64,000 nt of DNA from Cepaea nemoralis (GCA_014155875.1 JACEFZ010027749.1:89501-153500), one strand, 5' to 3'. Positions 20,457 through 31,216 are shown, numbered from the stretch's first letter. Notes: generated by a model from the letters alone, not told the origin. Numbers and translations are program-made.

Positions 20457-21097
20457 AGGCTTCCGGTCGCCAACATGGCGGTTAGGCATTGAGCCGTTAA
20501 GGCCTGTGGTGTGTTTATGCTTGCAGCTACGGTTTGCAATCGTATTTTCCTCATGTTGGACTGGTAGTACATGGTTCTCCGTCGCCCTGCTACTGAGTGA
20601 GTGCATGGGCGACATTGTGAGCTGTGAAATTTGCGTGGAATGTTTTTACATCTGTCATATACAGTGACCTGCGTGTTCGGAATGATGGCTACCGGCTGTT
20701 GCTAAATTGACTGATTTGCCTTTTCGGTTCATGAGTGCATTTTTAGGAGACTCCTGGGAGTCAGCGCTGAAGCCGCGAAGTTCGTGCTTAATGCGACACT
20801 TTCGGCGGGTCGCCCTGTGGTAAAAGATTGGGCCATGTGAGAAAACCCAGTTCAATGAGGTCCTTCTGGTGACTGCCGAGTCCATTGACGATGAACTGTG
20901 GTTTTCATGGATGAATTTTGTGTTGGCATTCTGGCTGCGGCATTATGCACAGTGTACCTGTATGGGCTGTTGTATTGCCGAGACTCCTGTCTGTTCCACT
21001 TTTCACATTGGACAGTGGGGAGCATTTTTTATGATGTTCACTGGCACAGGAATGGAGCATAATGGGGATGACCCGTTGCCGTGAAAATGGAACCTTG

Positions 21098-21164
<67 letters not shown>
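20457..21164 (+). mobile_element. Long retroposon R1, copy 2, with AACT tail
   Basis: A 640-bp body followed by a perfect (AACT)n tail (about 21098-21164), flanked by ATGGTTTGATTG at 20445-20456 and 21165-21176. The target duplication and simple-repeat tail show RNA-mediated insertion by a LINE. The body contains SINE A-like sequence (about 20740-20870) between unrelated left and right parts. No open frame of significance. It lies in intron 2 of the small host gene. Confidence 0.85.
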
Positions 21165-21166
<2 letters not shown>

Positions 21167-21337
21167 GGTTTGATTGTTCAGTTGCTTGATTTACTAGAAA
21201 TTGATTGTATTGCACTCAGGATGAGCCCATAAATCTTCAGTCTCAGTTGTTTTTTTTAAAGCAGAGTTTAGGGATGCTTATAGTTCCCACAGCACAATGA
21301 TTATAAATATGCCGATTTCCTCACCTGGTGTCACAAT

Positions 21338-21512
21338 GTCAAGTTACCAGATCATGTCAGCAACTGTCACATCATCATGCCAGCTACTATCACCAGATTA
21401 TGTCAGCTATTGTCACAAGATTATCTCATCTACTGTCACCAGATCATGTCAACTACTGTCACAACATCATGTCAGCTACTGTCACCAGATTATGCCAGCT
21501 ACTAATGTCATA
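21338..21512. repeat. Minisatellite, about 24-bp unit
   Basis: Seven or so imperfect copies of a unit like CACCAGATCATGTCAGCTACTGT. Units differ at several positions, so it is not recent. Confidence 0.8.
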
Positions 21513-21529
21513 GTAACACTGGGGCGTGA

Positions 21530-22245
21530 GTGCAGAGAATGGGCAGCGGGCCACACAGAGGTTGAGGTGCAACAACTGATCCAGAGTAACACACATCAAG
21601 GTGGAATAGTGATCTACACCGATGGGTCAGTGGTGAGAAACAGACATGGTTGAAGTTTCATTGCGAAGGCTAATGGGCGAGTCTTGAAAAAGCAAGAGTC
21701 TGGCATATGAGACTACAACCTCCGGCATGACAATGGAGGTAGGAGCAATAACAGCAACATTCCATTGGTTAGAGGAGACCACTGCAACAAACATTATATT
21801 AATTACGGATTCAACGAGTATGCTTAGTAAGGTGGAGAAAGGAATGTTTCATGTGGAATGGCTATCCTCGCTTCAGAGGTCACAGATTGTGAGAATTATG
21901 TGAATATTTTGCCCTGGCTTATCAGGAGAATGAACAGGCTGATAGGCTGGCAAGGAATGCACTGCTTGGTGGTAGATTACCTATGGACAAGGGAGAGGTG
22001 GTCATGCGCCTGAGGGATCAGGTGGAGAAGGCAGGGGAACAGATTGAGAACCTGTATGTGGAAAGAATGAGATTGCAGGGGATCGGCAGGGTTTCTGGAA
22101 GAATATCAAAACTGAGAGGGAAGACCAGGATAACTTTCAATCAGATAGCAGTGGGAACAATTAGTAGTATGACTCTTTGCTGACTGTTGAACGGGGGGAT
22201 GCAGCAAGTATGGGAATGTCCTGAGTGCACTGATGTAGGTTCTTA
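21530..22245 (+). mobile_element. RNase H LINE 3' end, decayed
   Basis: The plus strand contains VIYTDGSVVRNRHG (first RNase H Asp), then in other frames a degraded Glu/Asp region (TDSTSMLSKVE). Further on come GRVSGRISKLRGKTRITFNQ, IAVGTISSMTL and CPECTDVGS. It is the same family as 3325-3925. Stops and frameshifts break it. Confidence 0.8.
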
Positions 22246-23238
22246 GCTCAACTCTATCTGTTTTCATTCACCCTACAGTTGGTGTTCTTGAGACCAACAT
22301 ATCAGCCTGCTCATTGCCACTGGCCCCTGAATAACCTGGTCACTATATCCACCTTAATGTGTTTATGGTTTTCTATTATCTCATCTCATCTCATCTCATT
22401 ATGTTCCTCTTGTACCTTGCGGTGTCGATGTGAAGTATAAACAGCGGGAGAGTGCCCGCTTAGGGGCTTCATGTATCAATATTCCCATGGACTCTGTTAT
22501 TCCCTGCTACCATTGTTTACGTGGTCGGCCTCTTACTCTGCTTCCATCTGGTCTGTACATCATTGCTTGTTGTGGTATACTGTTAGTTGGTAACCTACTT
22601 GCATGGCCAAACCATTTGACTTTAGTCCTGATTTCTTTATTTCTGATCTTATCTCTTCTTGATACATTGAGTATTCTTCTCAGGAATCTCATTTCTGTTG
22701 TTGTGATTTTTCTTTTCTCTTTTTCTGTCATTGTCCAGGTTTGGCATTGGTAACACAGAGTTGGTAGGAAAATTGTGTTGTAAAGTGCTTTCTTAGTAGT
22801 TATTGATACATGTTTGTTCTTTAGTATTGGTGCAATTTTTCCAATGAGTTGGTTTGCCTTATTGCATCTATTTTCGATCTTGTCTTCTGATTTGCCATTT
22901 GATGATATTATACTGCCTAGGTACTTGAAACTCTTTACTTGTTTCAAGGGATGTTCATTTAGGTGAATCGTTGCTTTTTCTTCTTTAGTTACGGTCATTA
23001 ACTCTGTTTTACTTGTGCTAATTTTCATGTTATATTCCCTACATATTTCATTTAGACTATTCATGTGGTCTTGTAATTCAGCATCTGATTTTGCTATTAG
23101 TGCTTGGTCGTCCGCAAACAGGAGTTCTCTAATGGTTAGATTTGCAGATGGTTCTTCTTCCGTGTTATTGTCATGCAGTATTCTTGCGGTCTCTGTTTGG
23201 CTGGTTTCTTTACATATATTGTCAATATATGTTATGAA

Positions 23239-23626
23239 ATGAGCAGTCAGGCTGAAAAACATCTGATGGCTGTAGAAATGTGGTTTCTGAGGAAAATGCA
23301 AAGAATTCCATGGAAAGCCAGAAAGACCAATGAACAAGTCCTTCAAGAAACAAATGAAGATCGTAAACTGATTAGAGACATTAGACGTAGACAGTCACAA
23401 TTGTTTGGGCATGTTATGAGAAGAAATGATTTGGAGAACTTGGTGACAACTGGTAAGATCGAGGGGAACAGACCAAGGGAAGACCTAGAAGCAAGTACCT
23501 GGATGGCTTGGCCTTGTGGCATGGTCGAGACAGAAACACAGAGTTGATCCACGACTCTGGTGATCGAGTGAGATGGCAGAACATGACCGCCCACACTTAC
23601 CGGCATGGCACATGATGGATGGATGG
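23239..23626 (+). mobile_element. LINE A fragment inserted into LINE B
   Basis: A 5'-truncated LINE A (SQAEKHLMAVEMWFLRKMQR through GHVMRRNDLENLVTTGKIEG) ending GGCACATGATGGATGGATGG. ATGTTATGAA is duplicated at 23229-23238 and 23627-23636 from LINE B sequence. Confidence 0.9.
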
Positions 23627-23746
23627 ATGTTATGAACAAGAGAGGGGACAGGAAACAACCTTGTCGTACTTCGGATCTTATGATGAAGGGTTCTAAGTGT
23701 CCTCCAGTTGCTCTCACTATGCATTCACGGTTGTTATATAAGCTTT

Positions 23747-23978
23747 CTCCAGGGAGGCATGTTATGAGAAGAAATGGATTGGAGAATTTGGTGACAACTG
23801 GTAAGATCGAGGGGAACAGACCAAGGGGAAGACCTAGAAGCAAGTACCTGGATGGCTTGGCCTTGTGGCATGGTCGAGACAGAAATACGGAGCTGATCCA
23901 TGACTCTGGTGATCGAGTGAGATGGCAGAACATGACCGCCCACGCTTACAAGCATGGCACATGATGGATGATGGATGG
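23747..23978 (+). mobile_element. Second LINE A fragment inserted into LINE B
   Basis: A still shorter 3' piece (from HVMRRNGLENLVTTGKIEG) ending in GGCACATGATGGATGATGGA. ATATAAGCTTT is duplicated at 23736-23746 and 23979-23989. It is very similar in sequence to the neighbour at 23239-23626, so both are of similar age. Confidence 0.9.
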
Positions 23979-24294
23979 ATATAAGCTTTTACATAGGTTT
24001 GGGACAGTCTGTTTATACTTCTTAGTTTTTCTACGAGCAGTATGAAGATCCCTTGCCGGCTTGCTAGGCCAGTCACAGGTTTAGGACAAAAATGACCATA
24101 CGGAATCCATCCCCTATGGCAAGTAATAGCCCCATTAGCCCATGACATCACTGTCATGGTTTCCCAATCTACACCACATAGAGGTGGGGTTGACTTGTGT
24201 AGTCTGCGGGTCATCGGCAGGCTACTAATTGTTACTTTTCACCCCTCCTGGGAGAGGCTAGCCGATCCTAACCCTGCTGGTTTGATTTCACTGG

Positions 24295-24425
24295 TTGGGA
24301 ATCCTGAATTTTAACTCTTAAAACTAATGCATTGACATTCAGGCCATTTGAAAAAGGCCTGCATCTGTTGAAGTGAGCTTGGTGTAGAGACCTTCCTTGT
24401 AATCCAGTACCAAAGTACCATCTCC
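24295..24425 (-). repeat. Dispersed repeat shared with 54233-54355
   Basis: Reverse-complement similarity to 54233-54355, including GGTACTTTGGTAC and CCCTACACCAA/GTGTAGAGACC-type blocks and the TAATGC..CAGGC part. Unidentified. Around it (24000-24300 and 24430-24720) no gene was seen. Confidence 0.5.
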
Positions 24426-24726
24426 ATGGTAACTGCATGGCTCAGTTCCTCTTCCCCTCTCCAAGTTCAGAAACCAGCGATGTATGCAAGACCTACACTG
24501 GAACTTCATATCACCAAAGAATTGTATTAGGGTGCCACCACGTCATGATCCAGCATAGACTGGCTGGGGTTTGGCCTAGTTTTGCAATGTTTTCTTCATG
24601 GGTTTGAGATATCTCATTGTTGACAAACTGCAACCTAGTGCCCTGAGAGATACAGGATCTCCAGAGAATTAAAACTAGTTTTCCCAGATAATCCTCCTAT
24701 GGGAGGGATTGAAAGGCCACCGCACC

Positions 24727-25035
24727 CGGGAAGGTAACCTGGCCAAAAAATGCCTGAAGAAGTTGGATGTGTCGACCTAAAGATGCAAATATCGCAGCTC
24801 TGCTGTAAACAAGCACAACACAATTACGTCTAAAACAACATTCCCTGGGAAGGTTAACCCGGTCAACAAACGCCTGCAGAAGTCAGATGTGTCGGCCTAA
24901 CGGCACAAGAACGCAGCTCTGCTGTAAACAGACACAACGCAATCACATCTGGAAAAAAACTCCGGATGAACGCAAAAGAAGAAGAAGAAACAGAATTCTA
25001 GATGAACGCAGCAGAAGAAGAAGAAGAAAGGCCAC
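24727..25035 (+). mobile_element. Retroposon D, two adjacent copies
   Basis: A diverged copy at 24727-24838 is followed by a better one at 24842-25035. Both carry GCAGCTCTGCTGTAAACA; the second ends ...TCCGGATGAACGC with a GAAGAAGAAG tail that is duplicated. D has no tRNA-like head. Confidence 0.75.
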
Positions 25036-25183
25036 TTATTCCTCTGTGCACTCAGGCCTACACAAATATGATGTCTCAGCACTTCACATACCCACACCAC
25101 AGCAGGTTTCTGCTTTGAGACTTCACATGATAATATTAACATTGCAAGTCAAATACAAGTTTTCATATTTATTTCACAACTAG

Positions 25184-25331
25184 GATGAGCATGGAAGTAG
25201 AAAGATCCAGACAAAAGACAGAAAACTTGCACATCGAACTTGGAGAAGGAAGAATGGCACAATGGAGCCATGAACACTCTGCAGAGGTCTTACCAGCAGA
25301 ACAAGCCAACCTGGCCTTTCAACATGGCTAA
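25184..25331 (+). CDS. Small host protein, exon 3 of 3 (stop)
   Basis: The acceptor is TTCATATTTATTTCACAACTAG. The first base completes the Arg codon from exon 2; then MSMEVERSRQKTENLHIELG and EGRMAQWSHEHSAEVLPAEQ, followed by ANLAFQHG and TAA. The sum of the three exons is 336 nt including stop. No AATAAA is close; AATAAA at 25859-25864 is a possible but distant poly(A) signal. The match of phases across two introns is the main support. Function unknown. Confidence 0.65.
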
Positions 25332-25908
25332 TATTTATGATGTCACAATATGGTCACAACGCAAGAGTCAATTTTATTTCCAGTAAATATGTTTCTAGTT
25401 ATTTTTAATCAAATTTATTTACCTGTCTAATGTTCCCAGATGTGTTGTTTTTAAAATAACTCTTACTTTATAAGAATAACTTTTAATATATTCACGCCAC
25501 TTAAAGTGGCAAATATTTTCATCAGAAATTATTCATGGGCCAGTGTAAGTTTCTATTTTGTCTTTAAATGTAAGGAAACTAAAATAGAGAGCCTGTAAAT
25601 GATCACTTTTATATTTCTGCATTTGTTTTCATATAGAAAGCAGAACTTTTATTGTATAAATAATAGCCTTAAACAAAAATGGTTGTGATCTAAAGTGTCT
25701 CCCAAACATTACAAATGGATATACATACCTCTAAAATTTCACCTAAATATTTCCAACAGTATTGATGCCTCTCCCGAACATTGCCTATAGCAGCCAAAAT
25801 GGGGTGATGACATTGTAGAAAACATCAATATGCTTTTGTAGGCTGCTGTGATGTCAGAATAAAATACTGTGTAACACATACCATTGTAAGCAATTCCCTT
25901 CCATGAGT
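25332..25908. other. No gene seen; 3' flank of small host gene
   Basis: AT-rich sequence that may hold the 3' UTR of the three-exon gene. AATAAA occurs at 25859-25864. No repeat family was recognised. Confidence 0.4.
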
Positions 25909-25946
25909 GCATACATACATACATACATACATACATACATACATAC
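25909..25946. repeat. (ATAC)n microsatellite
   Basis: About nine perfect ATAC units. Confidence 0.9.
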
Positions 25947-26159
25947 GCACCACACACAAGTATTTACCACTGCTTATTTTTATTTTTCTTTGTTAAATTT
26001 ATCTGTCTCTCTTGAACCTTTTTGAGCTGCCAGGTTACAGCTGAGGTGAGAAACCAAAGGTTAACTTAATAATGACATTAAAAGGATAAGATTATTAATT
26101 TTCAACATTTACAATAGTTTTTTTTTAGCTAGCTCTGTAGCATTTAAAAAAAAAAATTA

Positions 26160-26358
26160 TGTTGCATGTCCTTCACAGGATGTAGCAGTCAACCGCAGCA
26201 TTTTCGCTGTTCATGATTCCTGTGAAAGGTTTTTTAACGTTCAGTAGTTTGTCATTGCTTTCTGAACGACCGGCTCCTATACCTTTTTTGACAGCACCGC
26301 TGTGTTTCGAACCCGGGTATACGAGCTCACAAACCGCGTTCGCAATCCCTTAGCCATA
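26160..26358 (-). mobile_element. SINE B, minus copy of a head-to-head pair
   Basis: Minus-strand B2 SINE with 3' end at 26160 (TTGCATGTCCTTCACAGGAT complement), core, and head ending near AGAGACCGG at 26358. The reverse B box lies in TTTCGAACCCGGG. Confidence 0.75.
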
Positions 26359-26572
26359 GAGACCGGTGTAGCATACCATGCTCGAAACACAGCTGCGGGA
26401 AATTTGGTAGCAGACCACCTTGCATTGGTTTTCATAAAATGGTATGAGTGCCGGTCATTCAGAAAGCAATGGCAAACTACTGAACGTAAATTTGCCAAGA
26501 CATCACAACAGGCAAAAATGCTGGGGTTGACTGCGACGTCCTGTAAAGGATATGCAACTAGACAACAGTTTT
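26359..26572 (+). mobile_element. SINE B, plus copy of a head-to-head pair
   Basis: Plus-strand B2 SINE with GGTAGCAGACCACCTTGCA, core CAGAAAGCAATGGCAAACTA and end GACGTCCTGTAAAGGATATG. It adjoins the minus copy, so the pair can fold into a hairpin of about 190-bp arms. Confidence 0.8.
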
Positions 26573-26814
26573 AATGTTTGTCTTTCCTTGTGTTATTTGT
26601 TATTTGTTATCCATAAACAGTTTACTGCTATGACTCTGTGATGTGATCACATTTTGTAGGCCTGAATGCATGGAGGAATAGTTGGCCAGTCTTTCCTTCA
26701 CTTCCATAGGTAATGAGACCAGGCATCACACCCTCCTCTAACTGTGCTCATGACATTATCAGCACAGTTCGCTATCAACTTGGCTAACATACATGCTTTC
26801 CTTATGCTTCATTC

Positions 26815-27140
26815 ATTCATTCAGTATTATGTCCTTTGCAGAACCTCGACCCCATAACACCCTTCCCGAAAACTTCTCAATCATAAGCAAGACGTCCCCC
26901 GCCTGATACACCCATCTGGAGATCATCTGCCACATCCTGCATCCATCTTCTCTTTAGCCTTCCTCTTCCTCTCTTCCCAGTCAATATACCCCTTCATTAT
27001 TGTTCTCTCCAAACTTTCATGGCATTTCAAGTGACCAAAATATTTCAATTTTCTTTGTTTTATCAACGTTAGTAGCCAACCTTCTTCAATATCCAGATCT
27101 TGTTGTATGGATGCATTTGTTCTTTTCTGCATCCATGATA
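26815..27140 (-). mobile_element. LINE ORF2 C-terminus with TGAA tail
   Basis: The minus strand encodes QDLDIEEGWLLTLIKQRKLK then YFGHLKCHESLERTIMKGYI, the FGH..R...SL...I..G block of LINE ORF2 ends, followed by an R/K-rich part. The tail is ATTC/TGAA repeats at 26815-26832. It is a separate family from LINEs A-C. Confidence 0.7.
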
Positions 27141-27485
27141 TTCTTAGAACCTGTCTATAACATTTATATCCAGAGGCATTTCATTATGCACTGTTACTTA
27201 TGTTACACATAAACAGATAGTAATCATGAAATGGCTACTTTTTTACAGAAAATACCAATGCCAAATTTTTACATTTTATTAAATAAAGCTGTGTTAAAAT
27301 ATTAATATCTTACAGCTGGTTTTTTAGTTGTTTTAAAATATATTTTTATTGTTTAGTTAATATTTCCAGAGGAATAGTGAGGAGATGGGAACGGCGGTAA
27401 CAGAGATACAAGCACAGGAGTCTTTTGTCTTAATGATCTTACATTTTTCCTTAATAATATTATCATCAAGATAATGTACCCTAGA
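27141..27485. other. No supported gene
   Basis: An AG after a pyrimidine-poor stretch at 27371-27372 is followed by an open plus-strand frame of about 30 codons, but there is no donor or phase partner. Otherwise AT-rich. Confidence 0.3.
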
Positions 27486-27561
27486 AGCTGCGGATAGCTC
27501 AGTGGCAAGATGCTCGCCTATCAACCCAGTGATCATGGGTTCGACCCACATCAGGGCAGAT
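27486..27561 (+). mobile_element. tRNA-like retroposon head
   Basis: GCGGATAGCTCAGTGGCAAG (A-box region) and ATGGGTTCGACCCA (B box) have tRNA spacing. The T stem cannot form a normal 5-bp stem around a 7-base loop and the acceptor ends do not pair. A pol III-type repeat head is more likely than a tRNA. Confidence 0.5.
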
Positions 27562-27610
27562 TCAAATTTTAAACATTGACCTGGACTTGCAGATTGACCT
27601 AACCTAATAT

Positions 27611-27860
27611 TTTTTTTTTTATTTTGCATATCCTTTACAGGACATTGCAGTCAACACCAGCATTTTTCAGCTGCTGTTGATGTCTTGGCAAGTTTTACGT
27701 TCAGTAGTTTCCATTGCTTTCTGAACAACCGGTTCACATACCTCCGTAAGTAACCAATGTGACGCGATCCGCTGCCGAATCTCGCGCAGCTGTGTTTCGT
27801 ACGAGAGTATACGGGATTATGAACAACGTCCTTAACTTCTACACCAGGGAGACCGGCCAG
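27611..27860 (-). mobile_element. SINE B, full length
   Basis: Minus strand: 3' end at the left (TGCATATCCTTTACAGGACA), core, head ending GGGAGACCGG. CCTAATAT at 27603-27610 recurs at 27861-27868. Confidence 0.85.
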
Positions 27861-27974
27861 CCTAATATACGCACCATAATATGTATTAGGAAGTAAAAGG
27901 AGCTAGTGTGATACTGACCATATATATGCCCAATGTGTGTAAAATATTCTTTTACTGACTTAATTTACTTATAA

Positions 27975-28090
27975 TGTACCCTCCCAAATGACATAGGTGC
28001 TCATGTCTGTCCCCAAATCTCAGTCCTTGGTGTTCGGGATCTATTCTATGTTGCCATTGCGTCATGCCACTGCCATAGACCATCACGCTG
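27975..28090. repeat. Dispersed repeat shared with 1275-1380
   Basis: See the copy at 1275-1380: AAATGACATAGGTGCTCATG and CAGTCCTTGGTGTTC are the shared blocks. Confidence 0.45.
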
Positions 28091-28238
28091 TAACAATTAA
28101 TGTTGTCATATAGTGAGTTCTCTAGCACTGTTTTCAACAAGCTTATCGCTCAGTTAATCTGAGTTTGATATGTGCATTTTTTTTTAGTATGCCTTTCCTA
28201 AACATTGACAGTCTTGTCTTTCTGCAGGGCAGCAACTT

Positions 28239-28431
28239 TATATCTTAACTTTGTCTGGTCCCTAACCCTTGACCTGTTATATCTTAACTTTATCTGGTCC
28301 ATGGGAATGACCTGTTAAATCTTAACTTTGTCTGGTCCCTACCCCTTGACCTGTTATATGTCAACTTTGTCTGGTCCCTAACCCTTGACGTGTTATATCT
28401 TAACTTTGTCTGGTCCCTAACCCTTGACCTG
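28239..28431. repeat. Minisatellite, five units of about 39 bp
   Basis: The unit begins TATATCTTAACTTTGTCTGG and ends CCCTAACCCTTGACCTGT. Four units are nearly identical and one (second) carries a variant CATGGGAATGACCTG end. Confidence 0.9.
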
Positions 28432-28845
28432 TCCACTTGGGAAACCCTGCCAGCTGCTACACTACCTTTGGCAGGTGAGTCCCCTGGAAGACTGAGTTTT
28501 AACCATAAAGTCAGGTCTGTAACAAACTTGGAACTTAAATAAATGAACTGAAATAAGTGAATAACTGCAACCAAGCAGAGCAGGGAACTCTCTTGTCCTG
28601 ACACTCGGAAATTACTGTCAAAGGCAGAGGTAACTTACCTCCGAGTGGATATGGACATCAATGTGAAATCACTGTATTATCTTCCTACATTTTTATGAAT
28701 CATAGCAGTGCTGAGTCAAAGAATGACATTCATAGCTGTCGTAGGACATCCTCATCTGGTAAGGATGATCACGAGCGATGGATGATACCATGCCGCCATC
28801 AAACTACTGATGACAAAACCAAAATAATAACTTAATAATGCAGGT

Positions 28846-28990
28846 CAGCATGGTCGAATGGGTAAGAATGCGACTTCTTAAACATCCGGCATGCTGATGC
28901 CAAAGTTAGAGGTTCAACCCCTACACCGGACAGCTGGGCTAAAATGTTGACCTATCGTCCTTGACTTGGGGACGTAACTTACAACATACC
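28846..28990 (+). mobile_element. tRNA-derived SINE, single copy
   Basis: GTCAGCATGGTCGAATGGGT (A-box region) and GAGGTTCAACCCC (B box) lie 60 bp apart with a variable-loop-like insert, as in Leu/Ser-type tRNAs. Non-tRNA body follows to about 28990. No second copy is in the window. Confidence 0.6.
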
Positions 28991-29144
28991 TCTGAAGTCG
29001 GAGTGGGTTAGCCTTTTGGCGAGGGACACTGTTAATAAGAAAGCTAATCCTCCTGCAAAATTCAGTCATCACTATTATAAATAGTGTGTATGGACTACGC
29101 TTGAGTTTAAAGTAAGCGAGCGCCAAATCAAAAACAAAATAAAA

Positions 29145-29960
29145 CTTTATAATAGGCACTTGGAACATCAGAACATTGGCAGAAATAGGAAAGATATATA
29201 ATATGATAAAAGACATGGAAAAGATGAAAATTAATATTCTCGGAATGCGCAAGATGAGGCAGAAAGAATCTGATCCCTGGGAAGGTTAACCCGGTCAACA
29301 AATGCCCGCAGAAGTCGGATGTGTCAGCCTAACGGCGCAAGAACGCAGCTCTGCTGTAAACAGGCACAACGCAATCGCGTCCGGAAAACAAAACTCCGGA
29401 TGAACGCAGAAGAAGAAGAAGAAGAATCTGATAAAAATAATCATGGGTACCAATAATATATTTAGGAAGTGATAAACAAACAACAGTAGTAGTAAACAGC
29501 TAAATCATTTAGTGGTTACTATAGTATTTAACATAGGGTTATTATGGTTACAATCAGAAAGAAATGCATTGATGAATGTGAAGACAATGTCTGTTGCAAG
29601 ACAATGTCTATTGTTTAAGTGATTGTGAGAAACATATATGATGCAATACCTAAAATACAAAGCTTAAATGAAAAATGGGAAATGCTGAAAAACTCCATCT
29701 AACAACAAAGAGAATTACCAGATAGAAATTATATATTAAGCAAAGAGGATAGATTTCAAAAAGCTAAGAAGAAACGAATGACGGAAGAAATCTTAAAGTT
29801 GATGGACAAAACAAAATAAAAATGACAAAGAAGAATATGAAGTAAATATCAGATAAAGGCTAAAGAAAATGGTTAAGCGAGCAGTATATTAAATTAAATG
29901 TAATTCAGTTATCGATAAATAATATGCACAGACAAACTTCAATTAACGATAAAAGGAAAA
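29145..29960 (+). mobile_element. LINE endonuclease start and EN-RT linker, decayed
   Basis: The plus strand reads IGTWNIRTLAEIGKIYNMIK then MKINILGM, the first strand of an AP-endonuclease of the RTE-like type (GTWN.RTL..GK). After a retroposon D insertion, linker sequence (YDAIPKIQSLNEKWEMLKNS and further) is seen to about 29800. The copy probably continues after the SINE at 29967 into the RT part at 30365, so it may once have been one LINE A. Confidence 0.6.
29275..29421 (+). mobile_element. Retroposon D, full length with target duplication
   Basis: It starts CCCTGGGAAGGTTAACCCGG and ends ...CTCCGGATGAACGCAG plus (AAG)n. AAGAATCTGAT is found at 29264-29274 and 29422-29432. This defines D as an element of about 140 bp without a tRNA-like head, with a GAA tail. 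Confidence 0.85.
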
Positions 29961-29966
29961 TATATG

Positions 29967-30204
29967 TTTGCATATCCTTTACAGGACATCGCTGTCAACA
30001 TCAGCATCTTTCAGCTGATTGTTGATTTCTTGGCAAGATTATGCTCAGTAGTTTGCCATTGCTTTCTGAGCGACCAGCTCACATATCCCGTAAGTTACCG
30101 ACGCGATTCGAACCACTGCTGATTCTCACCGTCGTCACGTTACTTACGAGAGTATATGAGATTACGGAGAAAAGTCGCTAACCTCTAGGCCAGGAACCGG
30201 CAAA
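29967..30204 (-). mobile_element. SINE B, full length
   Basis: Minus strand; 3' end TTGCATATCCTTTACAGGAC, core TAGTTTGCCATTGCTTTCTG, B box GATTCGAACC. Flanks AAAAGGAAAATATATG and AAAAAGAAAATATG are an imperfect duplication. Confidence 0.85.
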
Positions 30205-30364
30205 AAGAAAATATGCATAGATAACTCGGTGGTTTACAGGAAGAAAAATAAGATTTTGAAATACTGAAAGAATTTGGTATATAAATACTAAACTATTGGA
30301 AGATATTTACAGCAGTTGATAACTACACTAATGATATGCCGAAAGACGTATTTTCTGAGTTATA

Positions 30365-31012
30365 GAAGATATGGAAGGAATCAACAATGGGGGACGATAC
30401 ATTAATAACATTAGAGTAAATGGGCATATTCTTAAGCAAGTGAATCGGTACAGTTATCTCGGAACAGTCATAACATCTGATGGGAGATGCCTTGAAGAGA
30501 TTACAACAAGAATTGTCATTGCGAAGGTAGCCTTTTGCAAGATGAAAAGCATACTGACCAATAAAAAGATATCAATTGAAACGAGAAAAAGAGTGTTGAG
30601 GTGCTACATAGAACCTGTACCTTTGTATGGATGTGAAGCGTGGACTATGAGCAGACAAGCTGAAAAACAGCTGATGGCTGTGGAAATATGGTTTCTGAGG
30701 AGAATACACAGAATACCATGGACAGACAGAAAAACCAATGAACAAGTCCTTCAAAAAACAAATGAAGAACTGATTAGAGTCATTAGACGTAGAAGTCAAA
30801 ATTGTTTGGGCATGTTATGAGAAGAAATGACTTGGAAAACCTGGTGACAACTGGCAAGATCGAAGGGAAGAGACCCAGGAGAAGACCGAGAAGTAAATAT
30901 CTGGATGGCTTGGCCACGTGGCATGGTCGAGAGAGGAACGCGGAGCTGATTCACGACTCTGGTGATCGAGTGAGATGGCAAAACAAGACCGCCCACGCGT
31001 ATCGGCATTGCA
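30365..31012 (+). mobile_element. LINE A RT end and C-terminus
   Basis: After INNIRVNGHILKQVNRYSYL it continues through LGTVITSDGRCLEEITTRIV, VPLYGCEAWTMSRQAEKQLM and EIWFLRRIHRIPWTDRK to GHVMRRNDLENLVTTGKIEG and LDGLATWHG. It ends GCACATGATGGATGG. A frameshift near 30785-30800 separates the two open parts. Confidence 0.85.
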
Positions 31013-31216
31013 CATGATGGATGGTATTTATTTAAGAGATCAGAGCAAGTTAATTATGAAGAATCGCGTACTGTACTGTACTGTACTCATAAATCATGAC
31101 ACCAAACGTCTACTCAGAATTATGAAAAGAAATATAAAGATGGAAATTGGCCAAGAGCAGTATGGATTTATGGAAGAAAATGGGGAAAAGAATGAAACAT
31201 TCATATTTGATACACC

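Larger units (their letters stand above)
22378..24000 (-). mobile_element. LINE B copy 1, host to two later LINE insertions
   Basis: Minus strand. The RT begins near 24000; a piece at 23630-23740 encodes YNNRECIVRATGG and EPFIIRSEVRQGC (motif B). 22507-23240 encodes FADDQALIAKSDAELQDHMN (motif C), FKYLGSIISSNGKSEDKIE, CYQCQTWTMTEKEKRKI and FGHASRLPTNSIPQQAMMY. It ends in a (ATGAG)n tail at 22378-22399. LINE A fragments at 23239-23626 and 23747-23978 split it. Confidence 0.85.

Noticed and set aside
27371..27470. Possible exon starting RNSEEMGTAVTEIQAQE
   Set aside because: An AG precedes it, but there is no donor, no phase partner and the frame soon becomes hydrophobic and stops.
28239..28431. 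CRISPR-like array (also 21338-21512)
   Set aside because: The units are contiguous without unique spacers and the genome is eukaryotic; these are minisatellites.
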